Positions 1 through 7,662 of a stretch of DNA of 64,000 nucleotides are shown here, piece after piece. The stretch spans positions 5,943,501-6,007,500 of the forward strand of contig NZ_CP034346.1 in NCBI RefSeq assembly GCF_003991425.1. The letters are read 5' to 3'. This DNA is from Paenibacillus lutimineralis. GTDB lineage: Bacteria; Bacillota; Bacilli; Paenibacillales; Paenibacillaceae. Positions within the stretch are counted from its first letter, which is position 1; the number at the start of each line of letters is the position of its first letter. Under the pieces are notes generated by a model. The model did not search any database and was not told where the DNA came from. It saw only the letters and a program-made list of their open reading frames with translations. Both the position numbers and the translations under genes were made by a program.

Positions 1-980
1 TACCAACCATATCGTTCCGCATCCTTATTATAGGTAGAACGTCTTACCGGTGAACCTGCGCTGCGGCCGATGATTCGATCCACCTGTGGTGATGTCAAAT
101 ACTTAAGCAGTGCATTGGCTTCTTTCTTCTTATATGATCTCGAATTGATAGCGAAGCTCCAGGTTACATTCCAGGCTGTTCTTAACGCCGCGAAGCCGAT
201 ATCCTCGGGCTGCTCGCAGCGCTCATCCAGCACGACACCAAGCTGTCCGCCCCAAGTCACGGCAAATACAGAACGCAAATGCTGAAATTCCTCCCGCACC
301 TCATCATTGCCATACGTGTGAGTATTCTGTGGAGCGTACTGCCGAAGGTGTATATATTTCCGCAGCGCTGTCCGGCCTTGATCATTATTGAAGGTTGGTA
401 CATGCGTCTTCGAATCAAAAGCGTCTATCCCTTCATTGCGCAGGTAAGGCAAAAAATCGAGAAGAATCTCACTAGGGTGCGCCTTCAGCACGATTCCGCA
501 CATCTCTGTCTGCTTATGGCATTTGGCTGCCATCTCCAGCAATTCGTCCGTTGTAATAACGTCACGAGGAAGCGAGCCCAGGCAGCGGGCAACGACCGAC
601 TTGCGATACAGCACCATGTGCCCATCACAGAATGAAGGATATAAATAAGGAATCCCGTCTACCTCCAGCTCCCGCCTTACAACGGGCACAATGTCCTGTA
701 GATTCCAATCGGCGCCCTGCGGATAATCCGCTGCGGCCAAGTAGCCTTGATCTACAAAATCCTTGAGCCAGAGATGTCCGGCAACCATTACGACGTCATA
801 ATCCTGCTCCCCCTGAAATGCGGCTATCATTCTGCCGTAGTACTGTTCAAACGGTATGATGTCAAAATAAACCTTCACCTGATGTCTCTGCTCATAGGCA
901 GAAATCAGCCCCCATGCCTCATCCGCATAAGCTTCCACAGCAGGATCACCTACGGCCAGCACCCGGATCGTCTCTGTCAC
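1..980 (-). CDS. Solute-binding-protein-like protein in BMC operon (3' end off window)
   Basis: About 326 residues are visible; the C-terminus lies beyond base 1. The start is a GTG at 980-978 preceded by a GGAGGGAGC ribosome binding site, 17 bp after the EutN-type gene. The protein opens with VTETIRVLAVGDPAVEAY and has the character of family 1 (MalE-like) extracellular solute-binding proteins: an early beta-strand, a YDVVMVAG segment, and late MTWSFAIN/YLTSPQ-type segments. It has no signal peptide and no lipobox cysteine, so it should stay in the cytoplasm. It is the last visible gene of the microcompartment operon. The role is unknown: it could sense or bind a pathway ligand, or be a repurposed binding protein. 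Family assignment is moderately sure; function is not. Confidence 0.7.
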   Translation of the reverse strand, partial: MTETIRVLAVGDPAVEAYADEAWGLISAYEQRHQVKVYFDIIPFEQYYGRMIAAFQGEQDYDVVMVAGHLWLKDFVDQGYLAAADYPQGADWNLQDIVPVVRRELEVDGIPYLYPSFCDGHMVLYRKSVVARCLGSLPRDVITTDELLEMAAKCHKQTEMCGIVLKAHPSEILLDFLPYLRNEGIDAFDSKTHVPTFNNDQGRTALRKYIHLRQYAPQNTHTYGNDEVREEFQHLRSVFAVTWGGQLGVVLDERCEQPEDIGFAALRTAWNVTWSFAINSRSYKKKEANALLKYLTSPQVDRIIGRSAGSPVRRSTYNKDAERYGW

Positions 981-997
981 TTAAGCTCCCTCCCTCG

Positions 998-1270
998 CTA
1001 CGGCTGTTCGGACAAGTCGAGGACCGGCTCGTTATCGACAATTCCTACGACAAGCGCATCGATGGGAGCATTCTTGGTTAACGCATGCTGGTTGCTCTCC
1101 CCGAATGACACGATAACCTGCTGGCCTACACCGGCCCCCATGACATCGGCAGCCACAATAACCTCGGATTTATCTGTATATTGCGGGCGGATGAGCAGCA
1201 GCTTATAGCCCTGTAGCGAGTCATATTTGCGAGAAGATACCACATTGCCTATTACTCTCCCAATAATCAT
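998..1270 (-). CDS. BMC-P pentameric vertex protein (EutN/CcmL/PduN family)
   Basis: This 90-residue protein has the EutN/CcmL signature: it starts MIIGRVIGNVVSSRK, continues with KLLLIRP, and carries the VAADVMGAGVGQQVIVSFG core typical of the small beta-barrel that forms pentamers. In BMC shells these pentamers cap the vertices of the polyhedral shell. One copy is seen, which suffices for a closed shell if expressed with the BMC-H proteins upstream. It follows pduL with a 15-bp gap and is preceded by GAGGA, so it belongs to the same operon. Assignment to the family is secure; association with this particular shell is inferred from the operon. Confidence 0.93.
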   Translation of the reverse strand: MIIGRVIGNVVSSRKYDSLQGYKLLLIRPQYTDKSEVIVAADVMGAGVGQQVIVSFGESNQHALTKNAPIDALVVGIVDNEPVLDLSEQP

Positions 1271-1285
1271 CCCATTGTCCTCACT

Positions 1286-1954
1286 TTACGATTTAATAAT
1301 CTCTACTATATCTCCCGTCTTCAGTCCAAAGGCATTGCCATCGTCAGTATCAATATGCATATCGAGCGCAAAATCATCTCTGACGCGAATCATGACCTCG
1401 TCCATTAAACCGCCCCTTGAACCGCCGATCTTCACTTGAACCTTCTGTCCATTCCAGACGCCGAAGGCTTCCGCATCGGCAAGCGTCATATGAATATGTC
1501 GCTCGGCTATGATACAGCCTTGATCGATAACGACAGTTCCCTTCGGGCCGACCAGGGTGATACCAGGTGTTCCGTGATGCACGCCGGATTGGCTTACCGG
1601 CGGATTAACGCCAAGCCTTCTGGCATCGCTGGGGGCTACTTCCGTTTGAGTGTCTTTGCGCAGCGGACCTAGAATACGGACCTTTTCAATCTTGCCTTTC
1701 GGACCGATCAAGGTGACTTGCTCATTCGCTGCGAACTGGCCGGGCTGGGATATATCCTTGAACTTGCTCAGTTCATACCCCTGCCCGAACAAAACATCCA
1801 GATGTGCGCGGTTCACATGTACATGCCTGGCGGATATGCCTACCAGCACATATTTCTGAGGCTCCCCGGAGGGAGCCAATCCGACTTTGCTGAGTTCTTC
1901 CAGCACCAGCTTCGTAATCGTCTCTGCTAATTCAGCCGTTATTGGTTGTGTCAT
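1286..1954 (-). CDS. pduL: Phosphate acyltransferase PduL (BMC-associated)
   Basis: The 222-residue product matches PduL, the BMC phosphotransacylase that turns acyl-CoA plus phosphate into acyl-phosphate and frees CoA within the shell. Two PduL domains are visible. The zinc-binding histidines are in SARHVHV (His44, His46) and ERHIHM (His153, His155). Residues about 5-25 (ITAELAETITKLVLEELSKV) form a predicted amphipathic helix like known encapsulation peptides, which marks the BMC form of PduL. It lies 13 bp downstream of a BMC-H gene and upstream of the vertex protein. It should complete the aldehyde oxidation begun by the aldehyde dehydrogenase in this operon. The acyl group used is inferred, probably acetyl or methylthioacetyl. 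Confidence 0.94.
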   Translation of the reverse strand: MTQPITAELAETITKLVLEELSKVGLAPSGEPQKYVLVGISARHVHVNRAHLDVLFGQGYELSKFKDISQPGQFAANEQVTLIGPKGKIEKVRILGPLRKDTQTEVAPSDARRLGVNPPVSQSGVHHGTPGITLVGPKGTVVIDQGCIIAERHIHMTLADAEAFGVWNGQKVQVKIGGSRGGLMDEVMIRVRDDFALDMHIDTDDGNAFGLKTGDIVEIIKS

Positions 1955-1967
1955 AGGATCACCACTA

Positions 1968-2243
1968 CTAGTTCATGCTTGGGAGAAGCTTAACGACATC
2001 CCCATGCGGTCTCGGTATAACGTGTACAGCGATAAGCTCACCGATTCGCTGCACTGCTTCGGCTCCGACTTCAACCGCCGCCTTGACTGCACCAACCTCG
2101 CCCTTAACCATAACACTTACCAACCCGGAGCCGATCTTCTCCGTCCCTACAATCTCTACATTCGCTGCCTTCAACATAGCGTCGGCTGCTTCAATCGCTG
2201 CCGTTAAACCTCTGGTTTCAATGACGCCTAAAGATTCGTTCAT
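1968..2243 (-). CDS. BMC-H hexameric shell protein (copy 3 of 3 near-identical)
   Basis: A 91-residue single-domain BMC protein beginning [19 protein letters not shown]. An upstream in-frame ATG at 2264 exists, but the start at 2243 has a GGAGG eight bases before it and aligns with the two paralogues just upstream, so it is preferred. The pore loop KIGSG is the common one in PduA-like BMC-H proteins, which form hexamers tiling the shell facets and passing small polar metabolites. It is closely similar to the proteins at 2299-2574 and 2624-2899 (differences such as SVMVKGE versus TVIVRGD). The three look like tandem duplications. Confidence 0.95.
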   Translation of the reverse strand: MNESLGVIETRGLTAAIEAADAMLKAANVEIVGTEKIGSGLVSVMVKGEVGAVKAAVEVGAEAVQRIGELIAVHVIPRPHGDVVKLLPSMN

Positions 2244-2298
2244 GCTGTAACCTCCATATTCCATGTTTTTTATGTGCCACTTAGCACTTTCACAGCAA

Positions 2299-2574
2299 CT
2301 ATTTCAGCATCGGAAGCAGCTTGGCTACATCGCTATGCGGTCTTGGAATAACATGTACCGCTACCAACTCGCCTACTCGCTGCGCCGCTTCGAAACCCAC
2401 TTCCGCCGCCGCTTTCACGGCGCCTACATCACCACGGACGATAACCGTTACTAATCCGGAACCGATCTTCTCTGTGCCTGCGATTTCCACATTCGCTGCC
2501 TTCAGCATAGCGTCGGCTGCTTCAATCGCTGCCGTTAAACCTCTCGTCTCGATAATTGCGATAGATTCGTTCAT
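2299..2574 (-). CDS. BMC-H hexameric shell protein (copy 2 of 3)
   Basis: A 91-residue PduA-like BMC-H protein ([19 protein letters not shown]) with the KIGSG pore motif and the HVIPRPH segment near the C-terminus. The ATG is preceded by GAGGAGG at good spacing. It differs from its neighbour at 2624-2899 at only a few positions, for example VEIAGTEK versus VEIVGTEK and GFEAAQRV versus GSEAAQRI. The genes are separated by gaps of about 50 bp, each with its own ribosome binding site, which should allow high and equal expression of a main facet protein. Confidence 0.95.
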   Translation of the reverse strand: MNESIAIIETRGLTAAIEAADAMLKAANVEIAGTEKIGSGLVTVIVRGDVGAVKAAAEVGFEAAQRVGELVAVHVIPRPHSDVAKLLPMLK

Positions 2575-2623
2575 GGATATGCCTCCTCGATTTTTTATAC
2601 ATTTAATCCTGTCACAGGAACGA

Positions 2624-2899
2624 TTACTTTAGCATTGGAAGAAGCTTGGCCACATCGTTATGCGGTCTTGGAATAACATGCACCGCCACCAGTTCACCGA
2701 TTCTTTGCGCTGCTTCAGAGCCTACTTCGGCCGCCGCTTTTACGGCACCTACATCACCGCGGACAATAACTGTTACTAATCCGGAACCGATTTTCTCTGT
2801 GCCTACGATTTCCACATTTGCTGCTTTCAACATAGCGTCGGCTGCTTCAATCGCTGCCGTTAAACCTCTCGTCTCGATAATTGCGATAGATTCGTTCAT
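2624..2899 (-). CDS. BMC-H hexameric shell protein (copy 1 of 3)
   Basis: A 91-residue PduA-like BMC-H protein with KIGSG pore loop, nearly identical to the product of 2299-2574. AGGAGG precedes the ATG by about ten bases. It is the first of three tandem paralogues and likely encodes a bulk shell facet component. The high similarity between the copies points to recent duplication or gene conversion. Confidence 0.95.
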   Translation of the reverse strand: MNESIAIIETRGLTAAIEAADAMLKAANVEIVGTEKIGSGLVTVIVRGDVGAVKAAAEVGSEAAQRIGELVAVHVIPRPHNDVAKLLPMLK

Positions 2900-2954
2900 A
2901 GGATTGATACCTCCTGGTCATATTGTGTATTATTTGCCTTACGATCCAGCTCCG

Positions 2955-3455
2955 TTATTTTTTGTTCTTTGTCCCTTTGCTGGTACTGGAAGTCTTTATC
3001 TGATCCTGCGACTTTTGCCTCTGGACTGCAGCTGCCTGCTTTTCAACCGGTTGTTTGCTGTTCTCTGCCTTCTGCTGTCCAGTGTTTGTTTCTACCTGTT
3101 CTTCTACCGTCTCCTGTTGTTCTGGCTGTCGTATCTCTGCCGCTGCCTCCACCGCTTCCGCCTCTAGCTGTGCTGGAATAATGAACTTCATGATTTCAGC
3201 ATGAGGCTTTGGAATTACCAGGCTCATTTTGAGCGGATTACGCGGCTTCTTGGCGCATACTTCTCTGGCAGCTTCGACGGCTGCCGTGACACTAGCGATG
3301 CTGCCTCCGACTATCAGCGTGACAAGCCTTCCCCCCAGATACTTCTCGGCACCGAGCAGTTGAACATGAGACGTCTTGCACATCTCATCGACCAGTTCCA
3401 GTGCAGTTGCAAAATGCTGGGCTTCTACAACGCCAATCGCCTCATAGCTCTTCAT
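2955..3455 (-). CDS. BMC-H shell protein with long charged C-terminal tail
   Basis: The product has about 166 residues. Residues 1-95 are a BMC-H domain (MKSYEAIGVVEAQHFATALE) with an unusual pore loop KYLGGR in place of KIGSG. Residues about 96-166 are a low-complexity tail rich in Gln, Glu, Lys and Ala, ending in a basic stretch KGTKNKK. Two ATGs compete (3461 and 3455); the second is seven bases from a GGAG and is chosen. The gene overlaps the end of the preceding BMC-H gene. Extended BMC-H proteins are known in other shells, where tails may face the lumen or cytosol and recruit partners. The function of this tail is not known. Confidence 0.9.
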   Translation of the reverse strand: MKSYEAIGVVEAQHFATALELVDEMCKTSHVQLLGAEKYLGGRLVTLIVGGSIASVTAAVEAAREVCAKKPRNPLKMSLVIPKPHAEIMKFIIPAQLEAEAVEAAAEIRQPEQQETVEEQVETNTGQQKAENSKQPVEKQAAAVQRQKSQDQIKTSSTSKGTKNKK

Positions 3456-3747
3456 CTTCATTCTCCATTCTGTCCACCGGGATTAAGGAACGGATTCCTT
3501 CATAGGGGTTATTGATCGCGTGAACAGCGATGATTTGCCCCGTACGGCCCGCCTCTTCCTCTCCAATCTCTAAAGCAGCCTGCACAGATGCGGTGGAACC
3601 CTTGATCAGAACCGTTACATATCCCGCACCTGATTTCTCAAATCCGGCCACTTCAATGTAGGCGCATTTGATCATCATATCCGCGGCACGGATTGCAGCA
3701 GTCATTCCGATCGTCTCGACCATTCCTAGGGCTTCTCTCAAATTCAT
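3442..3747 (-). CDS. BMC-H shell protein
   Basis: A single BMC domain of about 101 residues starting MNLREALGMVETIGMTAAIRAAD, with pore loop KSGAG and an acidic C-terminal end (ENEDEEL). A TTG at 3762 could also serve as start, but the ATG at 3747 aligns with other BMC-H N-termini; the purine-rich GGGGGG directly before it makes the choice uncertain. It sits 20 bp after the divergent BMC-H gene and overlaps the next one. The KSGAG pore differs from both KIGSG and KYLGGR, so this operon supplies facets with at least four pore types. Confidence 0.9.
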   Translation of the reverse strand: MNLREALGMVETIGMTAAIRAADMMIKCAYIEVAGFEKSGAGYVTVLIKGSTASVQAALEIGEEEAGRTGQIIAVHAINNPYEGIRSLIPVDRMENEDEEL

Positions 3748-3767
3748 CCCCCCTGTTGGCAATCTGG

Positions 3768-4091
3768 CTACTTGCGTTTCACCTTCCCGATCGGGAGCAA
3801 GGCATGCAATTCACTGGAGCTTGAAGGGATGCAGCGGATCATCACTTCATTGGGAGTTACATGCTCACAGGCCGTCTCATACGCAACTTCAAGCGCAATC
3901 CTCACATCGCTGATAGGACCGGTGAACTTCACCTGTACCATCACCGGGATGACGGCATTATTCTCATCCGGCGGGTTGTTGCAATCCATGCCGTGAACTG
4001 TAATATTGGCAGCCTTGCACGCCTTGTCTGCCGCTGCGAGCGCTACACTGTAGCCTTGAACTTCTAGGAAACCAACCGCGTAACGACCCAT
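3768..4091 (-). CDS. Divergent BMC-H protein with enlarged pore loop containing cysteine
   Basis: This 107-residue protein has the BMC fold pattern (VGFLEVQGYSVALAAADKACKAANI, then VKFTGPISDVRIALEVAYETA), in canonical order and not permuted. The pore-region loop is expanded: GMDCNNPPDENNAVIP replaces the short KIGSG-type loop, putting Cys37 plus several Asn, Asp and Glu residues where the hexamer pore would be. Some BMC-H and BMC-T proteins (GrpU, PduT) bind an iron-sulfur cluster through a pore cysteine; whether this one does is speculation. AGAGGTGATGAGAG precedes the ATG. It is the first shell gene after the aldehyde dehydrogenase gene. Confidence 0.85.
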   Translation of the reverse strand: MGRYAVGFLEVQGYSVALAAADKACKAANITVHGMDCNNPPDENNAVIPVMVQVKFTGPISDVRIALEVAYETACEHVTPNEVMIRCIPSSSSELHALLPIGKVKRK

Positions 4092-4118
4092 CTCTCATCA
4101 CCTCTTGATAGCTGCAAA

Positions 4119-5621
4119 TTATATGATCCGGAATGCGCCCTCAGCCAACACGCAGCGTCTTTGTCTCGTGAAGGTTCTCGCGGAGGTTATGCCCTCGCCC
4201 GTCGGTCCTGCAATGGTCATCGTTGTATGCCCCTCTCCGCCAAAGCCGACGCCGGCCAAAGAAGATGCGTTCTTCACAAAAATTGTCGTCCCAATAGCAC
4301 GGGCAAACCGCGTTAAATGGTCAACATTGCGCGAATGCATCATTGCCGTATGGCGGTTTCCATGCTCCGCTTTAACCGCCATGTCTATCGCCTCATCCAG
4401 GTTCTTCACCCGTACGATCGGCAGAATCGGCATCATTTGCTCTAATTGGACAAACGGATGATCGAAATCCACCTCACAAATCAGCAGTTCCACCTCTCTG
4501 CCCGGATTCACGCCCAACTTGTCCAGGAAGGCCGACGCATCCTTGCCGATCCAGTCCTTCACTGTGTGGTACACTCGCTTCGTATCAAGGGAGCAGCCTC
4601 GGGCAACCTGCTGTTCGTTCGCCTCTAGTGCAAAGGCCATGACCTGCTCAAGCTCGTGTTGATCGAGGCGGTATGCCCCGTTGTTCATCATGTGATATAT
4701 AAGATCGTCGGCTGCGGAATCGACGACGAACACTTCCTTCTCAGCAATACAGAGAATGTTGTTATCGAACGATGCCCCTTTAATAATCTCCTTGGCTGCA
4801 TGCTCCAAATCGGCCGTCTCATCTACAATGACTGGCGGATTCCCGGCGCCTGCGCCGATCGCTTTTTTGCCTGAGCTCAACAGCGCTTTGACAAGGCCCG
4901 GTCCGCCGGTGCCGACCAGTAATTTCGTCTCCGGAGCAGCTACGATCTGATCAAGTGTATCCTTCGTAGGCTCTTTCACCATCGTCACAAGGTTCTCTGG
5001 ACCGCCGGCGGAAATGATCGCTTGATTGATCATTTGCACTGCGTAAGCACTGCATTTCTTGGAGGAAGGATGCACATTAAAGACGACCGCATTCCCCGAA
5101 GCAATCATCCCGATTGAGTTGTTAATAATCGTCTCTACGGGATTCGTTACAGGAGTCACGGCTCCTATGACGCCGAACGGCCCTTGCTCTACAATCGTCA
5201 GACCGCCATCTCCGGAAAATGCTAGCGTTTTCAAATCTTCGGTGCCCGGAGTTTTGATCGCTGTCAATTCTAGCTTGTCCAGCTTATGCGCCAGCTTGCC
5301 GAGCTTCGTCTCGGTCACAATCATCTGCGCAAGTTCTTGCTTGTTCGCAAGCGTCGTTTGGCGAATCGCCTCAATCATGGCTTCGCGGTCTTCCAGCTTG
5401 TGGTTCTTCAACAAATCGGCCTGCGCTTGATATGCCGCCTTCACGGCATCCTCAACCTGATTGAACACTCCGCGATCTCCGGCAGTAGCACCAGCTTCAG
5501 CTTGCCTTATCGGTTCGGCCTGCGGAGCTGCGGCAGGTGTAACTGTATCCGTCAGCTTCTTCTCGATGTTGGTAATAACACTGTTAACAATTTTCTGAAC
5601 GTCCGCTTCCGTTAAATTCAT
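4119..5621 (-). CDS. BMC CoA-acylating aldehyde dehydrogenase (PduP-like)
   Basis: The 500-residue product belongs to the PduP/EutE aldehyde dehydrogenases that oxidise short aldehydes with NAD+ and CoA to acyl-CoA. The catalytic cysteine is Cys291 in SFDNNILCIAEKE, and the Rossmann segment GTGGPGLVKALL is present. Residues 1-22 (MNLTEADVQKIVNSVITN and following) form an amphipathic N-terminal segment, followed by a Pro/Ala linker, as in encapsulation peptides of PduP. It starts after AGAGGTGAAGCATCG and follows the aldolase gene by 40 bp. In context it should take the aldehyde released by that aldolase and hand acyl-CoA to PduL. The exact aldehyde is inferred. Confidence 0.94.
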   Translation of the reverse strand: MNLTEADVQKIVNSVITNIEKKLTDTVTPAAAPQAEPIRQAEAGATAGDRGVFNQVEDAVKAAYQAQADLLKNHKLEDREAMIEAIRQTTLANKQELAQMIVTETKLGKLAHKLDKLELTAIKTPGTEDLKTLAFSGDGGLTIVEQGPFGVIGAVTPVTNPVETIINNSIGMIASGNAVVFNVHPSSKKCSAYAVQMINQAIISAGGPENLVTMVKEPTKDTLDQIVAAPETKLLVGTGGPGLVKALLSSGKKAIGAGAGNPPVIVDETADLEHAAKEIIKGASFDNNILCIAEKEVFVVDSAADDLIYHMMNNGAYRLDQHELEQVMAFALEANEQQVARGCSLDTKRVYHTVKDWIGKDASAFLDKLGVNPGREVELLICEVDFDHPFVQLEQMMPILPIVRVKNLDEAIDMAVKAEHGNRHTAMMHSRNVDHLTRFARAIGTTIFVKNASSLAGVGFGGEGHTTMTIAGPTGEGITSARTFTRQRRCVLAEGAFRII

Positions 5622-5661
5622 CGATGCTTCACCTCTCTGATCTTTAACTTTTTCGCTTGCT

Positions 5662-6483
5662 CTAATGTCCCAGAGGAAGTCTTCTCATCACTTCTTCCGT
5701 CACCTTGGCTACGATCGTCTGAATCAAATCCTGCTTGTCTGCTTCTTGCACCGCCTGCCCAGGCGTCTGTCCATCTGGCCGTTCCGGCGAATCCGTACGG
5801 CAGGTCAACGTACCGCCCGTCTTGATCCCCATGTTCTCCCTGATCTTAATCAGCTCGGTTAATTGCTCGCAGGTCAGCTCCTGTACCTGATTTGTAATTT
5901 TCTTGGTAAGAATGACCGTCATGGCATAATGCTCCAGAGACTCCATACGGAAGTAAGCCTCCATGATGTCCCTGCCCCAAGTCAAGGCGCCGTGATTAGC
6001 CAGCAATACTGCGTTATAGTCCTTACAGTAAGGAGCGATTGAATCCGGCACCTCCTGCGTGCTTGGTGTTGCATAAGGAGCAACAGGCACATTTCCCAGC
6101 AAAATGACACCCTCCGGTGAATAAGCCTGATCCAGTCCGATCCCGGCAATAGCGAACGCCGTCGCCGCCTGCGGATGCGCATGGACTACTGCATTGACAT
6201 TCGGATTCTCCTTGTAGACTCTCAGATGCATCTTGATCTCTGAAGAAGGCTTCAGCTTGCCAGCCAACACCTTGCCGTTCAGATCCACCTTCACTAACAT
6301 ATCTGGTGTCATGAAGCCTTTGCTGACACCCGTAGGTGTCGCCCAAATCGCATTCGGTCCGGTTTTCACCGATATATTTCCATCATTCGCCGCTACAAAG
6401 CCCTTCGCATAAACTCGTCTGCCAATTTCACATATCATCTTCTTCGCTTCGAAATCACTTAAATATTTCTGATTATCCAGCAT
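5662..6483 (-). CDS. Class II aldolase (FucA-like) with C-terminal BMC targeting tail
   Basis: The product (273 residues from the ATG at 6483, chosen for AGGAGGTGA just upstream) is a zinc-dependent class II aldolase of the FucA/AraD family. Residues 1-215 are the catalytic domain, with Glu82, His101, His103 and His164 (KPSSE, HAHP, NHG) at the zinc and catalytic positions. FucA itself stops near residue 215; here a linker of about 30 residues rich in Thr, Pro, Gly and Gln leads to an amphipathic helix at about 249-270 (KQDLIQTIVAKVTEEVMRRL), the layout of a C-terminal encapsulation peptide. Linked mtnK and mtnA genes suggest its substrate is 5-methylthioribulose-1-phosphate or 5-deoxyribulose-1-phosphate, cleaved to DHAP and an aldehyde. 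L-fuculose-1-phosphate is an alternative, but no fucose isomerase or kinase is seen. Confidence 0.93.
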   Translation of the reverse strand: MLDNQKYLSDFEAKKMICEIGRRVYAKGFVAANDGNISVKTGPNAIWATPTGVSKGFMTPDMLVKVDLNGKVLAGKLKPSSEIKMHLRVYKENPNVNAVVHAHPQAATAFAIAGIGLDQAYSPEGVILLGNVPVAPYATPSTQEVPDSIAPYCKDYNAVLLANHGALTWGRDIMEAYFRMESLEHYAMTVILTKKITNQVQELTCEQLTELIKIRENMGIKTGGTLTCRTDSPERPDGQTPGQAVQEADKQDLIQTIVAKVTEEVMRRLPLGH

Positions 6484-6535
6484 GTAGTCACCTCCTGAAT
6501 TCTCTTGCAAGCAAAAAGCATAACTTCATACATCG

Positions 6536-6564
6536 ATTTTCCTACTTTATACGCTTATTGTCAA
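6536..6564 (-). promoter_or_regulatory. Sigma-A promoter of the BMC operon
   Basis: On the minus strand a perfect TTGACA (6564-6559) is followed after exactly 17 bp by GAAAAT (6541-6536), giving a leader of about 45 bases before the aldolase ATG at 6483. This is the only good promoter seen in the divergent gap on that strand. Confidence 0.7.
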
Positions 6565-6600
6565 TTGTTTATTTCCGATTATGTGTTATTTTGTTGTTTT
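6565..6600. promoter_or_regulatory. Repeated TTGTTT-type motifs upstream of BMC promoter (candidate operator)
   Basis: Directly upstream of the -35 box lie TTGTTTA (6565), TGTTATT (about 6584) and TTGTTTT (6594) on the plus strand, spaced by about one or two helical turns. Similar motifs are clustered upstream of the ABC/mtnKA operon promoter at 13911-13966. They may be binding sites of the DeoR regulator encoded next door, or A/T-rich UP elements for RNA polymerase. Confidence 0.4.
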
Positions 6601-6719
6601 CATAGTCTCAAATTCAGAACTGTATGGGATGATATTTGGAAAATGACAAAATAAGCCCTGTCTTTTTTAAAATATCAAACGATGAATCCCACAAACATAG
6701 TAAATTCCCTCCACAAATA

Positions 6720-6728
6720 TGCTATAAT
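6720..6728 (+). promoter_or_regulatory. Extended -10 promoter of the deoR-family gene
   Basis: TGCTATAAT is a consensus extended -10 element, 41 bp before the regulator's ATG. No convincing -35 box lies 17 bp upstream, which is usual for extended -10 promoters. The ribosome binding site AAGGAAG follows before the ATG. Confidence 0.5.
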
Positions 6729-6769
6729 AGCTACAAACGATTACTATATAAGGAAGTGTTGGTCACTTT

Positions 6770-7534
6770 ATGCTACCTATCGCCCGTAAGGCCAAAATTA
6801 AAGATTTAATCATAGAGAAGAAAAATGTGACCGTTGCCGAGCTAACAGAAATCTTCAATGTTACCGAAGAGACAATTCGCAGAGACCTTAAGCAGCTGGA
6901 GGATGAAGGGATTCTGATTCGAATTTACGGCGGCGCCTACATATCAGACGGAGTGCAAAATGATGTGAATGTAAATCTGCGCGAACATATCCATGTAGAA
7001 GGCAAGAAACGGATCGCCAGCAAATGTGTGGACTTTATCAAAAACGGCGACTCCATCTTTCTGGATGCATCCACGACCTCTTTGTATATAGCTAACATGA
7101 TTGGAAGCAGGCGGATTACCGTAGTAACCAATTCGATCAAAATCGTTAATACACTGGTAGATAGTCCGAATGTCCATCTGGTGATTGTCGGCGGCGTTGT
7201 GTCGAATAGCTCTATGTCGTCGCTTGGCCGCAATGCGGAACAGAATATGAACAGCTACTACTTTGACCTTGCCTTCATCTCCTGCCGCACCATAAGCATG
7301 CAGCATGGAATCACCGATTCCAATGAGCAGCAGGCCGAAGTAAGAAGGCTTGCCGTCGAACGCGCCAATACCGTGTATCTGGTTGCTGACCATACCAAAT
7401 TTGACCGCACTTCTTTCGCCAGCATTTGCGGCTTTGAGCATATCCATAACATCGTCGTCGACGAACCACTGAGCCAGGAATGGCATGAGTTCCTCGAGGC
7501 TAATAATATAGCTCTAACGGAATGTGAGGAATAA
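6770..7534 (+). CDS. DeoR-family transcriptional regulator
   Basis: A 254-residue DeoR/GlpR-type regulator. Residues 1-57 are the winged helix-turn-helix (VTVAELTEIFNVTEETIRRDLKQLEDEG), and residues about 75-235 form the sugar-phosphate sensing domain with the D-A-S-T-T phosphate-binding motif (FLDASTTSLYIA). Proteins of this family usually repress sugar catabolic operons and respond to a phosphorylated intermediate. It is divergent from the BMC operon and convergent with mtnA, so it lies between the two operons it probably controls. The effector may be a 5-substituted ribose or ribulose phosphate or DHAP; this is inference. Confidence 0.9.
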   Translation: MLPIARKAKIKDLIIEKKNVTVAELTEIFNVTEETIRRDLKQLEDEGILIRIYGGAYISDGVQNDVNVNLREHIHVEGKKRIASKCVDFIKNGDSIFLDASTTSLYIANMIGSRRITVVTNSIKIVNTLVDSPNVHLVIVGGVVSNSSMSSLGRNAEQNMNSYYFDLAFISCRTISMQHGITDSNEQQAEVRRLAVERANTVYLVADHTKFDRTSFASICGFEHIHNIVVDEPLSQEWHEFLEANNIALTECEE

Positions 7535-7551
7535 GGCTGGCAGATTATCCA

Positions 7552-7590
7552 GTCCTGTCTGTAGAACATCTGCAGGCAGGACGTTTTTTT
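7552..7590 (+). terminator. Rho-independent terminator after deoR gene
   Basis: A 14-bp stem (GTCCTGTCTGTAGA with TCTGCAGGCAGGAC, two G-U pairs) closes a three-base loop and is followed by G and seven Ts. Confidence 0.9.
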
Positions 7591-7604
7591 ACGTTCATAG
7601 CTGC

Positions 7605-7644
7605 ATAACAAGAACATCCCAAAGCCTTAGATGGCTGAGGGATG
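7605..7644 (-). terminator. Probable terminator after mtnA
   Basis: On the minus strand CATCCC pairs with GGGATG around an inner CAGCC/GGCTT helix and is followed by TTCTTGTT. The T-tract is imperfect, so confidence is moderate. Confidence 0.5.
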
Positions 7645-7662
7645 CCCTAATTTGAAATCCAT

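Noticed and set aside
998..6510. Long plus-strand reading frames opposite the shell and aldehyde dehydrogenase genes
   Set aside because: They are mirror frames of well-supported minus-strand genes and lack ribosome binding sites and known domains.
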